64,000 bases of DNA, from assembly GCA_016858145.1 (NCBI GenBank), contig JAEHOE010000054.1:62001-126000 (forward strand). Direction: 5' to 3'. The first letter of the stretch is position 1. Each line of letters opens with the position of its first letter. The stretch comes from Edaphochlamys debaryana. Lineage: Eukaryota > Chlorophyta > Chlorophyceae > Chlamydomonadales. The notes beneath the pieces were generated by a model. That model searched no databases and was not told where the DNA came from. It saw nothing but the letters and a program-made list of their open reading frames with translations. Both the position numbers and the translations under genes were made by a program. Positions 33,582-45,879 of this stretch are shown here, one piece after another.

Positions 33582-36500
33582 CTACCCGAACAGGGGTATG
33601 AGCAGATACTCTGCGTAGAAGAGCTTCCACACGAACATGTAGTGGTCGGCCAGGCCGGCACGGGAGCGGGTGTCCACGGCGCGGGAGCTGCGGGCGGGGA
33701 GGGGGGGCGATGGGGGTTGGGGGTGGGCGGGTCGGCGCGCGGAGGGTGGGGGCGGGTCGGTGAGGCGCCGATGCGAGGGGGCGCGGAGGCATGAGATGGA
33801 GGTGGGGAGGCACGTGTATGGTGGGGAGGGAGAAGGTGGTGGGGGTGGGCGCAACTGCCCTGGGAGGTGGGCGCTGAGGCAGGCGCGAGCAGCTGTGAGG
33901 GCGGGGCCGTCGGCTGCCGGCGGTGTGCCGTGCCCTCGGTGCTTGCCTCAATACCGATAGCCCCAACCCTCCCCGCCAGCCCCCCAGCACCACCACCAAC
34001 CCCCGACACCCACCGGACCAGGAGCAGGCCGCACAGCAGGGCGTGGCCCACGAACAGCGCCGCGCGGGCGGGCAGGGAGCCTGGGGACGAGGGAAAGAGG
34101 GCGTGAAGCAGCCCATGTCCAAGCGGAGGAGTGCACGAGCGGTCTTCGTCAGCCTCCGACGCACGCGGCGCCTCGGGCCCATGCCGCCGCCCGCCTCACC
34201 TCTCCACCCCGCCCCCCCGCGGCCGACACCCCTTTCGCGCCTACTGCTGTGAACCCCTTCGCCCGTCGCCCCTCCACCTCCCCCGCCCGCGACCTCCCGC
34301 CTCCCGCCGCTCTCCCCCACGCACCCGGCAGCACCAGCGATGCGGCCATGGCCCAGCAGTAGGCGGCCGCCAGCAGCCCCACGCACAGCCGGAACACCGC
34401 CCCTTCGCCCAGGCGCACCGACAGGGTGCGCATGCCCGCCTGCCGGTCGCCCAGCACGTCCGGAATGTCCTGTCCGGGAGGCGTGGGAAGGAGGACGTGT
34501 AGGTGGAGAAGAGCGAGGTGCGCGGAGACAACGGCCCGCGGGCCCGCGCACCTCTCTGCCACCGCACCGCACCGCGCCTTGACATTGCTGTCCCGCCACA
34601 TGGGCCGGAGGGCCATGTCCGGCACCCCGCCTTCGGCCCCCCCAGCCTGCACGTGACCACCGCACCGTGGTTCCCTTCTGGCCTTCCGCCGGGGCCTAGC
34701 CCCCAGGTCCTGACCCCATGCTAACCGCTCCTGGCCGATACTCAGCCGCATGCTGCACCCCACCACACCACCGGCCCCAGCACCGGGCACGGTTCCCCGC
34801 CACACACCTTGAACAGCGCGATGACGATGGAGAAGAAGAGCATAAAGGTGGCCACGAAGAGCACCGAGGGAGAGTAGCTGGCGGTCAGCCAGCCGAGCAG
34901 GCCGCTCAGGCCCCCCGCCAGGCCGGCGGGCGCTGCTGACGTGGATGCAGCCGAGGCCGCGGCGGCCGCCCCCGCGGCCGCGGCTTTCGCCGCGCCGACG
35001 CCTGTCCCCACGGCCCCTGCCGCCGCCGCCCCCGCCCCCAGCACTGCCGCCCGCATGTGGGCGTAGAAGCCCAGCTGCACGATAATGGCGCGGACCTGCG
35101 GGGGAGGCGGTTGCGGAGGGGGACAGGGTTTCGGCAACGAGGATTGGATGAGATCGTGGTGTTAAAAGGCCGTCGGCACCCCGAGGGTACACCCGCTCGG
35201 CTCTGGGCTGTGGGGTTTGCTGCGGTCACCACCCTCACGGCGCTGGGCTGTGGGCTTAGCGGCAAGCCCCTTGCTTGGATGCCCGCCGCCCACAACAGTC
35301 TTGCTTGCTTCCCGGTCCGGCTCACCGCAAGGATGCAGGCCGCCGCCAGCACTGGGGAGCGCTTCCTGCGGGGGGGGAGGGTACCAAAGCGCGGGTCGAT
35401 GCAGGGAGTGGCGTGACCGAGTGGGAGCCACCCCAGGCGCACGGCCCCACCACCCTGTAACCCGTCACCCTCTGGCGACACCCGCCCCAGGCCCCACCAT
35501 CTAAGCAGGGGGTGGTCGGCCGAGTAGGCCACGCCCAGAGCCAGGGACACAAGCAGCGTGGCCAGCAGGGGCGGGGAGCCGGCGGCCAAGCCCACGCCCG
35601 TGCCCACCACTGACGACACCACCACGATCGCGAGACCCTAGAGGTGGGAGAGGCGGATGAGTAATAGTGACCGTGAAGTCGACCTGTTCGCATTGACCAA
35701 GCTAGAACTCAGTGACGACCAGCACGGACCTAAGGCTGCAGTCTGCACGACCCCGTTGCTGCCCAGAGCGAAAGCAGCAACGGCCAGAAGGGTGCACAGA
35801 CGGGTTGCTGGAATGCGCCCAATCACCTGTGCGGGTGTGAGCGCTCCCGAAGCAAGGGGGAGGTAGGGCTTGTTGACCTGCAGCGTGGGGATGGTGGCGC
35901 GCCATCATGTTGAGCCCCTGTGTGAACCCCTCAGGTGGGCCCGCGTCCGCCGTTACCTTGTCAATCTCAATGTCATACAGCTGGTTGATGCCCACTGCGA
36001 AAAAGGTTACGCAACGACTCAGTACAGAGCCCTGGCGGTTGTGAAGGTGCAGGAGGTCAAGGCGGGGTCCTACCGATGGCCACATTCATCGCCAGGGCGG
36101 ACACCAGCGCTTGCAGCAGGGCCACCACGGTCGCTTGGGACGTTAGCGGAACGCCCGTTCCAGCCAGAGCCAATAGAGATATCGACAAGACCTGCACAGA
36201 GTTTCAAGGCTGTGAGATGAGGCGCAAGCGCTGCAGGGGGTGTCCCCGGGTGTGTCGGAGGGCACGGCCACGGAACCCCGCCACCCCCTCCACGCTCACG
36301 CGATATGCAAAACCGATCGAATGATGTAGGGAGATGTCCCCGGCTACACCTAGATGCCTCGTTGAGTCTCACCGAGAGGGCCGTCCCGACCATCGTGTGC
36401 GGCCGGCTGAACGCCAGCAATGCCGACGAGTAGCTTATCGAAGCGCCAAGGGGGCCACTTTTCGCCTTGCTGTCACCGGGCTCCCCCCAGCTCGCCGCGG

Positions 36501-36654
36501 TGGAGGCCGATGCTCGAGCGATCAGTTGCAGCTTGCGCGTTTCCGAGATCACTACCGCGCGCCCTCCTCGTAAAAGCGAGCACACATTGCTGCAGCGCCG
36601 CGCCTCAGGCCCGGTCAAGCCGGGGCCTCTCGGCGCGAGCATGCGTTGCGCCAT
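33582..36654 (-). CDS. VTE2: Homogentisate phytyltransferase (UbiA family), chloroplast, 424 aa, 10 exons
   Basis: Exons, 5' to 3': 36654-36373, 36191-36074, 35994-35957, 35877-35827, 35637-35498, 35365-35326, 35095-34808, 34469-34325, 34080-34014, 33687-33582; all phases agree. Residues 1 to about 75 are a Ser/Ala/Arg-rich transit peptide. FSRPHTMVGTALSVLS, the first prenyl-diphosphate motif NQLYDIEID followed by KVNKPYLPLASG, and the second motif DIPDVLGDRQAG are as in plant VTE2 rather than in homogentisate solanesyltransferase, which has another first-helix signature. Ends YLLIPLFG. Several hydrophobic helices. Known reaction: homogentisate plus phytyl diphosphate gives 2-methyl-6-phytylbenzoquinol, the committed step of tocopherol synthesis in plastid membranes. 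An Ala/Gly-rich insertion of about 55 residues (exon 7) sits in a loop and looks lineage-specific. Confidence 0.92.
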
Positions 36655-37224
36655 TCGCCCGCCCTGACAAGCCTAGCTAGGGTCTGCAAACTAAGCCCGC
36701 CTAGGATAACGAGAGACTAATGTATGCCTGCCACTGCGCACTGCGTTGCCCATGTTGCTCACAGTGCCGTGGACGTGGCGCCCCTCGGCACGCACCCTCG
36801 TTCCCCCGCGTTTCCCCCTCTCTCCTCCGCCGGTTACCGGCGGCACTATGGCACCCCTTACCACCCGCCGCTGTTTCCCCGCTCCCCCCCTCATCTGAAT
36901 CTGAATATCACTCCACCATGTGATCCATCCTCTGGCCTCCGAGCGCCAATGCTCGTCCATCCGTCCCGCGTCCACACCCCCTCCCCCCCTTACCTCGTCT
37001 CCCGTTTCCCCTTCCCTCACCCCGCACTTCACCGCAGGGAGCCCCTTGCCGTCCGCTGTTGGTTCCCCGCCTCCACCTCAATTCCCCCATAACTCCACTG
37101 ATCAAGCCACATCTAGGCCTCCTGCCCGCCCACCATCGCTCCTTCAGTGGGGGCCCCGACAGTGGGGGGCCCTTCGTCGAGGTGTGTCCGTGGGTTTCGG
37201 CCTGCACGCCGTTCTGGCCCCTCC

Positions 37225-38641
37225 CGAGGCCTTCTCCAGCATCCGGTTCCTGTAAGACACCAGTGTACTGCGGGTGGCCGCGTAGCAGCGGACCCAGACG
37301 GTCGATGAGGGTCAGTTGGAGCCAGGAACGTGTGGGCATGACGCTACGCCACGGCACAGAAACCGTTCCCCCGGAATAACATTAGCTGCCACGCGGCACC
37401 GGTATGTTAACCTCTACCGCACACACATAGATACTAGCATAGTACGACCTTGACTACTTGTGAGGTGCCATCAGTGGTCGGCGGTTCGGGTCGGGGTCGG
37501 TGGCATGGGTCAATACCTACACGCCAACTTCAGTCCAGACATGAGCAGACCGTTCAGAGGTCTTGTACGGTACCGGTAGTGTCGTCTGCCGTACGGTGGC
37601 ATGATGTCGGGGGTTTCCGTTCATACCCCCCGGGTCCCCCCCCTGCCGCTGCTAAAAAGGCACGTGGGGAGTTCTTCCACCAGGGTTCTTCAGTCCACCT
37701 GGGGCGCAATGTGGGCAGCGGTACGCATGCAGGGCGGCTCGGTCAAAGCAAGCCAACCTCGGCAACCTGCCCCTCCCCTTATCTCTCCGCCAAGTGCGCT
37801 GTGTGTCGGCCCATACATGCCAGCCGCGCTCCCCTCCAAGCCGCAAAACGCATGGATGGAGGCCAACTCCCCAAGGCACGGTCTGCTTGTCCTAAGTACG
37901 GCAGGCTCCCGATGCGCCCCACGTGTTCCTTGTACTGCTCTATGGCGTGGCGCATGCGCCGTACCTTGCCGCTGTCCGCGTGCCCCGTGAAGCAGGCCAC
38001 GTGGAAGGCGGCCCTGGGCAGGCACAGGGGAGAGGAAATAAAGAAGGGGAAGTTGGAGGTGCCGCCTCGCAACCAGGTCTGTTAAGTCATGCGAGCTTTA
38101 CGAGGTGTGCCGTACGGGCTCCGGGGCCTGCACATGCAGGTGATTCGGGGATTTGGGGTGTATTCTAGCGAAGACGAACATGGCCTGCGGCCCCTGCGTT
38201 TCGGCCCCCGTCCAGCAGAAGCGTCCAGGCCAAGTAAGACGACTGATGGGGGCCTGGGGGCGGAGCGGGGCAAAGGGATCGGGCCAGGTGGCAACGTCAG
38301 GGACCGGCAGGGACGAAGGCGCTCGCAGTGCAGGCCTGGGGGCATGCCACCAGGCCTGCGCTGCGAGCGCCTTCGTCCGTCCCTGCCGGTCCCCAACCTT
38401 AAACCTGTGCAGGTGGTCGTGCATGCATGGTATGCTACTCGAGCTTGCTGTTTGGCGCCGGAGGCAACGGGGAACGCTTTGGGTCTGCTGTAAGTCTATG
38501 TCAGGTTGGAGCGGGCCGGCGGGGTGGGGGCCGGCACTCGTACCGGGCACAGTGCCCTGGGGACCCTTCCGCTCCTCGCTTCCCCGCCGGGGGCAGGCCC
38601 AGGGGGAGGCCTCGGTGTCACGCACGTGCTCGAGACCTGAC
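37225..38641 (-). CDS. Probable multi-exon gene of unknown function (fragments)
   Basis: Three minus-strand blocks with strong G/C third positions: about 38641-38545 after acceptor CCCTGTCAG; about 38020-37890 after acceptor TGCCTGCCCAG; and about 37320-37225. The middle block, FHVACFTGHADSGKV then RMRHAIEQYKEHVGRI, is the most protein-like. Exon borders and phases between blocks were not solved, and no family was recognised. They may belong to one gene or to several remnants. Confidence 0.3.
38300..38393. repeat. Long hairpin with about 40-bp arms
   Basis: The left arm (38300-38339, beginning GGGACCGGCAGGGACGAAGG) is the reverse complement of the right arm (38350-38393) apart from one mismatch and a 4-base insertion. 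The loop is about 10 bases. It could be a foldback MITE or a small-RNA precursor. Confidence 0.85.
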
Positions 38642-40174
38642 AGGGGGGGATGAGGGCGGGGGAGGGATGAGGGGAAGGACACAAGGGGAGGAATGACGGA
38701 AGAAGGGGGGAATGCAGCTGAGCGGGAGGGCGGGCGAAGGGAGTGGGACGCGGGTGGATCAAGGGGCTGGAGTACTGGCAAGTGGAGAGCCGCCGCGGGT
38801 GGTCTCTGTGATGGCATCCGGCAGGTGCGTAGCCCTCACCTCCGCCTCTCCACGGCACCCCTCACCCTTTTGCCGAATTGTTGTTCCCAAACAGGCCCAC
38901 GCCGCCACTGCTGGTGCGCCCGCGGCTGAGGCCCGTGGAGCCTCATTGCCGTGCTTCCGCTAGCCCCGCTCGCGGTCGCCCTCGCCGCCGCCGCCTCCGC
39001 CGCCGCTGCCGGAGCCCTTGCTGCCCTCACCGGCCCTCCTTTGCCGTGCCCACCACTGCCTCCGCAGCCACCGCCGTCGCCGCTGGCGGCTCCTGAGCCA
39101 CCGCAGGGCTGCTCTTGCGACGCTGGGCATTCCGGCCTGGACGACCCGCCCGAGGCCGGCGGCGCCACATACAGCGTCTGCTCCGGCCGCTGGCGCCGCC
39201 GCCGCTGGGGTAGGGCCGTGGACCGCGGCTGCTGCGACCCCGCCTGTCGGCGCGGGGGCATCGCCCAGCCTCGGCCCCGATCGATATATGCCCCCGTTGC
39301 GGTGGCGTTGGGATTAGTGCAGGAAGCCCCGGCACCCTCTGCCGCCGCTGCGGTCGCTGCTGGCCCTGGCCGTGTGCTGGCCTCCGTCGGGGCCCGCCCG
39401 TCGTGGGGCAGACGCGCGCCGCCCTCATTGCTCCATCCCATTTTCGCCATCATCACACAAGGATTCACGGTGTCAGTTGATTGCACGCTCCAGGAGCGCT
39501 GAAACGCCAAGGAGACAGGCGGGGGTTTGCTAGCGTGACGGGGAACACTTTATTTCCGACAAGGTTATTATGCTGACGCCGCACCAAATGCACGGTGCAT
39601 CCTGCGTGCCCCCTCAGCTCCGAGCTGCAGGCGAGGAGTCTGCAAGGACAGGGATCAAGGTTCCTTAAGCGGGGAACACTTCCTGACGAGCGAGGGGCCC
39701 TAGCGCATGCAGGGCATGACCGTGCCAGCTGCAAGACGCCCCCCCCCATGCAACCCCTTGTACGGAAACCTTCGGTCACAGTCAAGAGCCAAGCCCCAGG
39801 AAGATAGCAGCACTAATCGCTGGGCGCACACACCATCCATGGTCGGCTGCCCAAGTGGGCAGGGAGCCTTTGACCATGTCATGGACACTCCGACCCGTCC
39901 AGTGACCGTACATCAGCTCGGCACTGAGGGGCGATGGTATGAACGTGCTGGACATAAGATGCGCGGGGCGCAATCTTGCGGGGAGCGGAAGACTTCGGGA
40001 GCACTGGGGTGACGGCTGGGGTAGCGACGACGTGTGCGCTGAAGGGTGGCCATGCATGCCCATGTCCCGGCTCGCGGCGCGGGCACTGCTGGAAGGGGTT
40101 GAATGGCTCGTCAACAGCCCGTCACCACGCCACGCCAACGTGCCGGGGCCTCAGCCCCCAATGATCTGGTCTTA

Positions 40175-40199
40175 GTGATGCCGCTTTTAGCGGCATCAC
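40175..40199. repeat. Perfect 11-bp hairpin
   Basis: GTGATGCCGCT, loop TTT, AGCGGCATCAC. It resembles a bacterial-style terminator, but the context is eukaryotic; function unknown. Confidence 0.7.
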
Positions 40200-40432
40200 C
40201 AAGGCTCAATCGCGGGGGACTCTGGGGGTTGCGAAGTCGGGATGGGTTCGTGGCATTCGCGTGCACACGCAAGTCAGCGTATGGTGGCAGGCATGGCTGC
40301 GCGATGTTCAGAGCGAATGCCCGCAGTGCTTGGGGACACTCGCAGCTGCTCGCAGCGGGTTCGGGCTGGGTCGTTCAACGACATTGCCGACTCCTCGCGA
40401 CCCTCGCGCTCGTACGGCGACTTGCGCCACAC

Positions 40433-40708
40433 TCATGTGTATTCCCTGAATGCCTCCCTGAAGCTGTGCGGCGCTTCCAGCTGCCGGAGGCCATCGCGGT
40501 CCACCCAGTGCGTCAACAGCCTCTTTGCCGCATCCTGTGTAATGCTGTTCTTAAGGACAATCGGTGGCAGGCAACGCTTTGTGCTCCTGGCACAACGCCA
40601 CCAGCGCGTCCGCCATTTGCAGCGTTGGGGCAACACTGGACGCATGGAGCTCTCTATATCTATGATGTCCGCTAGCAAAGGTCGCTGTGAGCTGCGGCAA
40701 AGCGACAA
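40433..40708 (-). pseudogene. Possible gene fragment of unknown family
   Basis: Minus strand reads ITQDAAKRLLTHWVDRDGL and EAPHSFREAFREYT, which look protein-like, while the preceding protein-like piece (MADALVALCQEHKALP) is in another frame. A frameshifted remnant is plausible; weakly supported. Confidence 0.25.
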
Positions 40709-41055
40709 CGGTGCCTGCCGCGTGCAAGCGAATGGATGAAAGGCTTCGCCCGCACGTGCGCCGACGGCTTCGCGGCCATTTCGCCCAGACCGGCGCGGTT
40801 ATGGGGCTCTTGCGTCGCTGGCTATCCGTTGAGCGCGGTCACGCGGCGTCAGGGGGCTCCCCCGCATTCATGCCCAAGCGCCGACGGCTTCGCGGCCCTT
40901 TCGCCCAGGCCGGCGCGGTTCTGGGGCTCTTGCATCGCGGGCTCGCCGTTGCGCGCGGTGAGGCGGCGTCTCGGGGCCTGCTCGAATTGATGGTCGGGCG
41001 GTTGGTGACCCAGGGTCGGCCTGACTGCGACTTTGCTGTTCGACGGGCGGCATAA
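40687..41055 (+). CDS. Small ORF with two 40-residue repeats
   Basis: A 120-bp direct duplication (units at about 40755-40874 and 40875-40994) gives two in-frame 40-residue repeats starting RRRLRGHFAQTGAVMGLLRR and RRRLRGPFAQAGAVLGLLHR. The period is a multiple of three and most differences are conservative, which hints at coding. No start context, partner exon or family recognised. Could also be a duplicated fragment of a larger gene. Confidence 0.3.
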   Translation: MSCGKATTVPAACKRMDERLRPHVRRRLRGHFAQTGAVMGLLRRWLSVERGHAASGGSPAFMPKRRRLRGPFAQAGAVLGLLHRGLAVARGEAASRGLLELMVGRLVTQGRPDCDFAVRRAA

Positions 41056-41350
41056 ACACACTCGCCAATACTAGCCAGAGCTTCGCCTGGTCATGCCTAT
41101 CCTCATCAAACTGCAATCCTAATAAGGGGTGATATCCGTGTTTCCGTGTTGCTTGGCGTGCCCAGCCACGTTACACAATCCTGTGAAGACGCGGACGTGT
41201 CAAGTATGCTGGTGTTGATGCGTGCGTACGCGCCGCGCGCATGCAGCATCGCGTGAGAACGCGCCGCGAGTCGATATCTGAAACCGTAGTATGTAATCGG
41301 CTGGAGCGACGGGAGGGCAACTTCCACCTAGGGCGCGCGATGGGCGTCTT

Positions 41351-44300
41351 CAAGTCTGTTTACAACTTGGCGCGAGCAACAAGAAGTAAGGGCGTAGCAT
41401 GCCGAAGCTCAAGGTGGATGGATGCCGAGCGAGGATGATCGACTCGCAACGCGCAACGGCAGCCAACGTGGTTACGTACGTTGATGCGTAGTCAGCAGTG
41501 CATGTTTGGATAGGCCCGTGCAGTGAGTCCACTCAGGTTCAGGTCGACGAGGCAACCCGTGCGATGGGCGTCTTCGCATGCCGTAGACGCCCCAGTCTAC
41601 GCGCCCCGTAGACGCCCAGCAAGGAGCCCTAAGCACGTAGGAGCCACCACTCTATTGTGATAGCTCGCTGAGGGTGCACTCCTTGAGCCGCAGCGTCCTT
41701 CCGCGAGCCCGAACGCTGCAGGCATTTCCCTCGCTCGCGCGACCCTGGCGACCACCGTGCTGCCTCAGCTGAGAGTGCTGAACTCCAAACATTTGCCCTA
41801 GTGCCCTCCTGGCTCTCTACCCGTGTCCTTGGCGACAGTGCTTAAGCGCGGTGTCGACCTGTGGGCTGTGGCGCCATTCACCCCGCCGTGGAGCCGCGAG
41901 CACGGGTTGCGGTAACACTGGCGAGTGGCACTGGGTGGCTCAGAGGCGCATGCACCGCGAGTTCTGCGCGTATGCAGGCTCCAGCGCATCGCTGCTCAGC
42001 GCTCATGACCAGCAGAACATACCTTCTACGTTCGGGCGGAGTGCGGGGACCGTGGCGCCGGCCAGTTCCGGTGTCCCACCTGTTACCGCTGCCCCTGGCG
42101 CTCACCCCCCTGCCCACCCCGCCCCCTTCTCGCTGTGTCCCCTTTGCGCAGGGCGCGGAGCCCTCCTCTGTCTCAAGTCCTTGCTCGGAACTCGTCCTGG
42201 GCTGGGCTTCGTCCAGCACTGCTCGGCTGCTGGCAGGCGGCGGGGCCCAGAGAGGAGGGGTCGAGAGCCTGGGGTCCCACCCGAGCTCTCCTACCCCGGG
42301 TCTGCCGGCTCTGACGCGGCGCAACCGGAAGCAGCGGCACAGTCGTCAGCTGATGCACTGCTGGGGGTCCGTTCACTCGTGCTTGGGGGACCGTGTTGCC
42401 CTGCGCTGCCTCCAGTGCATGGGTGCCAGCCGACGGGGGCACTCGGGTTGGAATCTCTCGATCGCAGCCATACAGAGACCCGGTGTTTCTGAACGCCTCC
42501 ACGCTAAGGATGGAGTCCCGTCGGGCTTTGAGGGTCTTCTTGGCACCGAGCTTGGCTGCGTGGAGACTTCTTGTGGGGGACTTGCCGGAATAGCAATACA
42601 GGAGGGGCAGGAGAGCTGGGCGCACCCACCCCATCCGGGGCACATAGTAAACCCAGCCACTCTTCAAACTTACCGTACTTCAACCCCTCCCAGCCGTTTG
42701 GCCCCGAGCAAGGGCACATCTGGGGGCCCTCCTGCTATCAGTTCTCCATCGGATGTGGTTGGGGGGCCATGCAAGCGCTGCTATGTTGGTGGGGAACTCC
42801 TCGGGGACGTCCTCCACTTGCCCCACCCCTGCGCACACAGCCCCACCGTGTCAACAACTAGCTACCGTCTCGGCCAGCCTTTCGGCAACATGTGAAGGGT
42901 GATCCAGACGCTCTGCTAGTGGATGGATTCTGCCGGATGCGGTGGGACGTGGGAGGTAGATGTACTCTTGGGTAGGGAGGCTGGGCGGGGGAACATCGCC
43001 GTAGGTGGATCAGAGCGGCCTCTGTGTCAGGTCCTCACTACATCCGGTCGAGTCCTTTCACCAGCAGGGTCCCCACACATGCCCTAGCACGGGGGTGGAA
43101 GGCTGGGCGAGTTGCTGGTCGGGTGGTGGCGTGGTGGGGGTGGATGTGTGGTTGGGGTGGGGCGTCCAATGAAGGTGGGCTACAACAACTTCATACACTA
43201 TGTCCGAGCAGCAACTCGCCCAGCCTTCCGCCCCAATGCTAGGGCATGTCTGGGGACCCTGCTGGTGAAAGGACTCGACCGGATGTAGTGAGGACCTGAC
43301 ACAGAGGCCGCTCTGATCCACCCACGGCGATGTTCCCCCGCCCAGCCTCCCTACCCAAGAGTATATCTACCTCCCACGTCCCACCGCATCCGGCAGAATC
43401 CATCCACTAGCAGAGCGTCTGGATCACCCTTAACATGTTGCCGAAAGGCTGGCCGAGACGGTAGCTAGTTGTTGACACGGTGGGGTTGTGTGCGCAGGGG
43501 TGGGGCAAGAGGAGGACGTCCCCGCGACCCCCACCAACATAGCAGCGCTTGCATGGCCCCCCAACCACATCCGATGGAGAACTGATAGCAGGAGGGCCCC
43601 CAGATGTGCCCTTGCTCGGGGCCAAAAGGCTGGGAGGGGTTGAAGTAAGTTTGAAGAGTGGCTGGGTTTACTATGTGCCCCGGATGGGGTGGGTGCGCCC
43701 AGCTCTCCTGCCCCTCCTGCATTGCTATTCCAGCAAGTCCCCCACAAGAAGTCTCCACGCAGCCAAGCTCGGTGCCAAGAAGACCCTCAAAGCCCGACGG
43801 GACTCCGTCCTTAGCGTGGAGGCGTTCAGAAACACCGGGTCTCTGTATGGCTGCGATCGAGAGATTCCAACCCGGATGCCCCCGTCGGCTGGCACCCATG
43901 CACTGGAGGCAGCGCAGGGCAACACGGTCCCCCAAGCACGAGTGAACGGACCCCCAGCAGTGCATCAGCTGACGACTGTGCCGCTGCTTCCGGTTGCGCC
44001 GCGTCAGAGCCGGCAGACCCGGGGTAGGAGAGCTCGGGTGGGACCCCAGGCTCTCGACCCCTCCTCTCTGGGCCCCGCCGCCTGCCAGCAGCCGAGCAGT
44101 GCTGGACGAAGCCCAGCCCAGGACGAGTTCCGAGCAAGGACTTGAGACAGAGGAGGGCTCCGCGCCCTGCGCAAAGGGGACACAGCGAGAAGGGGGCGGG
44201 GTGGGCAGGGGGGTGAGCGCCAGGGGCAGCGGTAACAGGTGGGACACCGGAACTGGCCGGCGCCACGGTCCCGAACGTAGAAGGTATGTACTGCTGGTCA

Positions 44301-44951
44301 TGAGCGCTGAGCAGCGATGCGCTGGAGCCTGCAAACGCGCAGAACTCGCGGTGCATGCGCCTCTGAGCCACCCAGTGCCACTCGCCAGTGTTACCGCAAC
44401 CCGTGCTCGCGGCTCCACGGCGGGGTGAATGGCGCCACAGCCCACAGGTCGACACCGCGCTTAAGCACTGCCGCCAAGGACACGGGTAGAGAGCCAGGAG
44501 GGCACTAGGGCAAATGTTTGGAGTTCAGCACTCTCAGCTGAGGCAGCACGGTGGGCGCCAGGGTCGCGCGAGGGAAATGCCTGCAGCGTTCGGGCTCGCG
44601 GAAGGACGCTGCGGCTCAAGGAGTGCACCCTCAGCGAGCTATCACAATAGAGTAGTGGCTCCTACGTGCTTAGGGCTCCTTGCTGGGCGTCTACGGGGCG
44701 CGTAGACTGGGGCGTCTACGGCATGCGAAGACGCCCATCGCACGGGTTGCCTCGTCGACCTGAACCTGAGTGGACTCACTGCACGGGCCTATCCAAACAT
44801 GCACTGCTGACTACGCATCAACGTACGTAACCACGTTGGCTGCCGTTGCGCGTTGCGAGTCGATCATCCTCGCTCGGCATCCATCCACCTTGAGCTTCGG
44901 CATGCTACGCCCTTACTTCTTGTTGCTCGCGCCAAGTTGTAAACAGACTTG
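41351..44951. repeat. 3.6-kb palindrome (long inverted repeat)
   Basis: The left arm (41351-43117, about 1767 bp) and right arm (43209-44951, about 1743 bp) are reverse complements over their full length, with scattered substitutions and small indels, for example about 12 bases missing from the right arm opposite 42035-42047. A 91-bp spacer separates them. Outer ends are CAAGTCTGTTTACAAC and its complement. No target-site duplication is obvious. Open frames of 326-344 codons occur in both arms on opposite strands, but also in the antisense frame, and I do not recognise a product. Confidence 0.95.
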
Positions 44952-45879
44952 TTTGGTCGGAATCGCTGGTTTGTGGCTCACCGCCAGAAGGCAGCAGGGT
45001 TTAGATCGGACACCCACGGACTGCGTAGACTACGCGCGCGCGCGGACCCGCCCCCCACCGCTGCTACCCACCGCCCCCCACTGCCCCCCGCAACCAGCAC
45101 AGTCAAATTCACAAGATGCGTGACAAGATCCCCCCCTGTACGGAGGCGCGCCGTGTATGTAGACCGCCCTCGGCTGCCGCCGCTATCTACATGGACCACG
45201 AGTGGAGTTAGTAAGCTTGGACCTAACCCCCATTATGTACATGTCGCGCGCACAACCAGCGACAAGCGATGGCCGCTTAAGACGCTTACAGCACGGAAGC
45301 GAGTAGACCGGCGGGATTACGAGCGATGGTCTAGATGGTCCCCCGCCGCGCCGCCCGCGCTTGCGCTCCCTCTCCACACTCCTCATCCGGCTCAATCCTT
45401 TAAGAAACATAGGCGTCGGGTTGCGGCAGGATCTAGCCGATTTAGGCTCGGCCGAGTTAGGCACTGTCAAGGCAGGCAGCGTTTGTCAGTTCATGCTCTT
45501 GCTTTTGTGGAGACACATAGCGCTGTTCTTGCAGTTTGCGCGAGCAATCATCCGCGGCCTTGTGTCGTTGCTGTGTTTTGGCAACGTTCCAGACCCACGT
45601 ATGGCTGGCCATGGTCATAGCGTTTCGCTGGAACTACCATTTCAGTGTCACAGTAGTCACAGCGGGTGCGTGCGGAACGTCTCTGTAGTCTCTGCACCTA
45701 CTGTACCGCGGTCGATGACAAGTAGCACACGGCCGCGGCCGCGGGCAATGGACAGCCTGACAGACAGCCGAACCTCAGTGCTGTAACATACTTACCGTGG
45801 CAGAGACGCGCGCCTGCAGCAGCAGGGCCCAGCCATCCACTAATCGCTCGGCCGCGACCTGCTGCAAGGAGCTGCTGCA
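44952..45879. other. Intergenic region upstream of the second GT90 gene
   Basis: No gene seen. Presumably contains the promoter and 5' UTR of the gene that starts at 45880. Confidence 0.5.

Larger units (their letters stand above)
36655..41350. other. Poorly resolved region with scattered exon-like blocks
   Basis: No complete gene could be assembled. Blocks with strong third-position bias on the minus strand: 38020-37890 (AAFHVACFTGHADSGKV to YKEHVGRIGSLP), about 38641-38545 (LEHVRDTEASPWACP) and about 37320-37225 (LTLIDRLGPLLRGHPQ). At 38.84-39.51 kb both strands are open: minus starts MAFQRSWSV and is Ala/Gly-rich, while plus resembles a secreted Pro-rich protein (CPPLPPQPPPSP). Neither can be chosen safely. 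Hairpins and a duplicated segment are listed separately. Confidence 0.4.

Noticed and set aside
38951..39502. Plus-strand secreted Pro-rich protein (pherophorin-like)
   Set aside because: Pro-rich stretch is suggestive, but the minus strand is equally open and starts with an ATG; no start codon or Cys pattern supports the plus reading.
40175..40199. Rho-independent terminator
   Set aside because: Perfect stem but no T-run after it, and the context is a nuclear eukaryotic genome.
41861..42895. 344-codon frame in the left palindrome arm (mirrored at 44445-43465)
   Set aside because: The antisense frame is equally open, third positions are not biased, and no family is recognised; conservation between arms reflects the recent inverted duplication, not coding.
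41351..44951. Palindrome as a SMRTbell or library hairpin artefact
   Set aside because: Arms differ by substitutions and a 12-base indel in a pattern of real divergence; still worth confirming with spanning reads.
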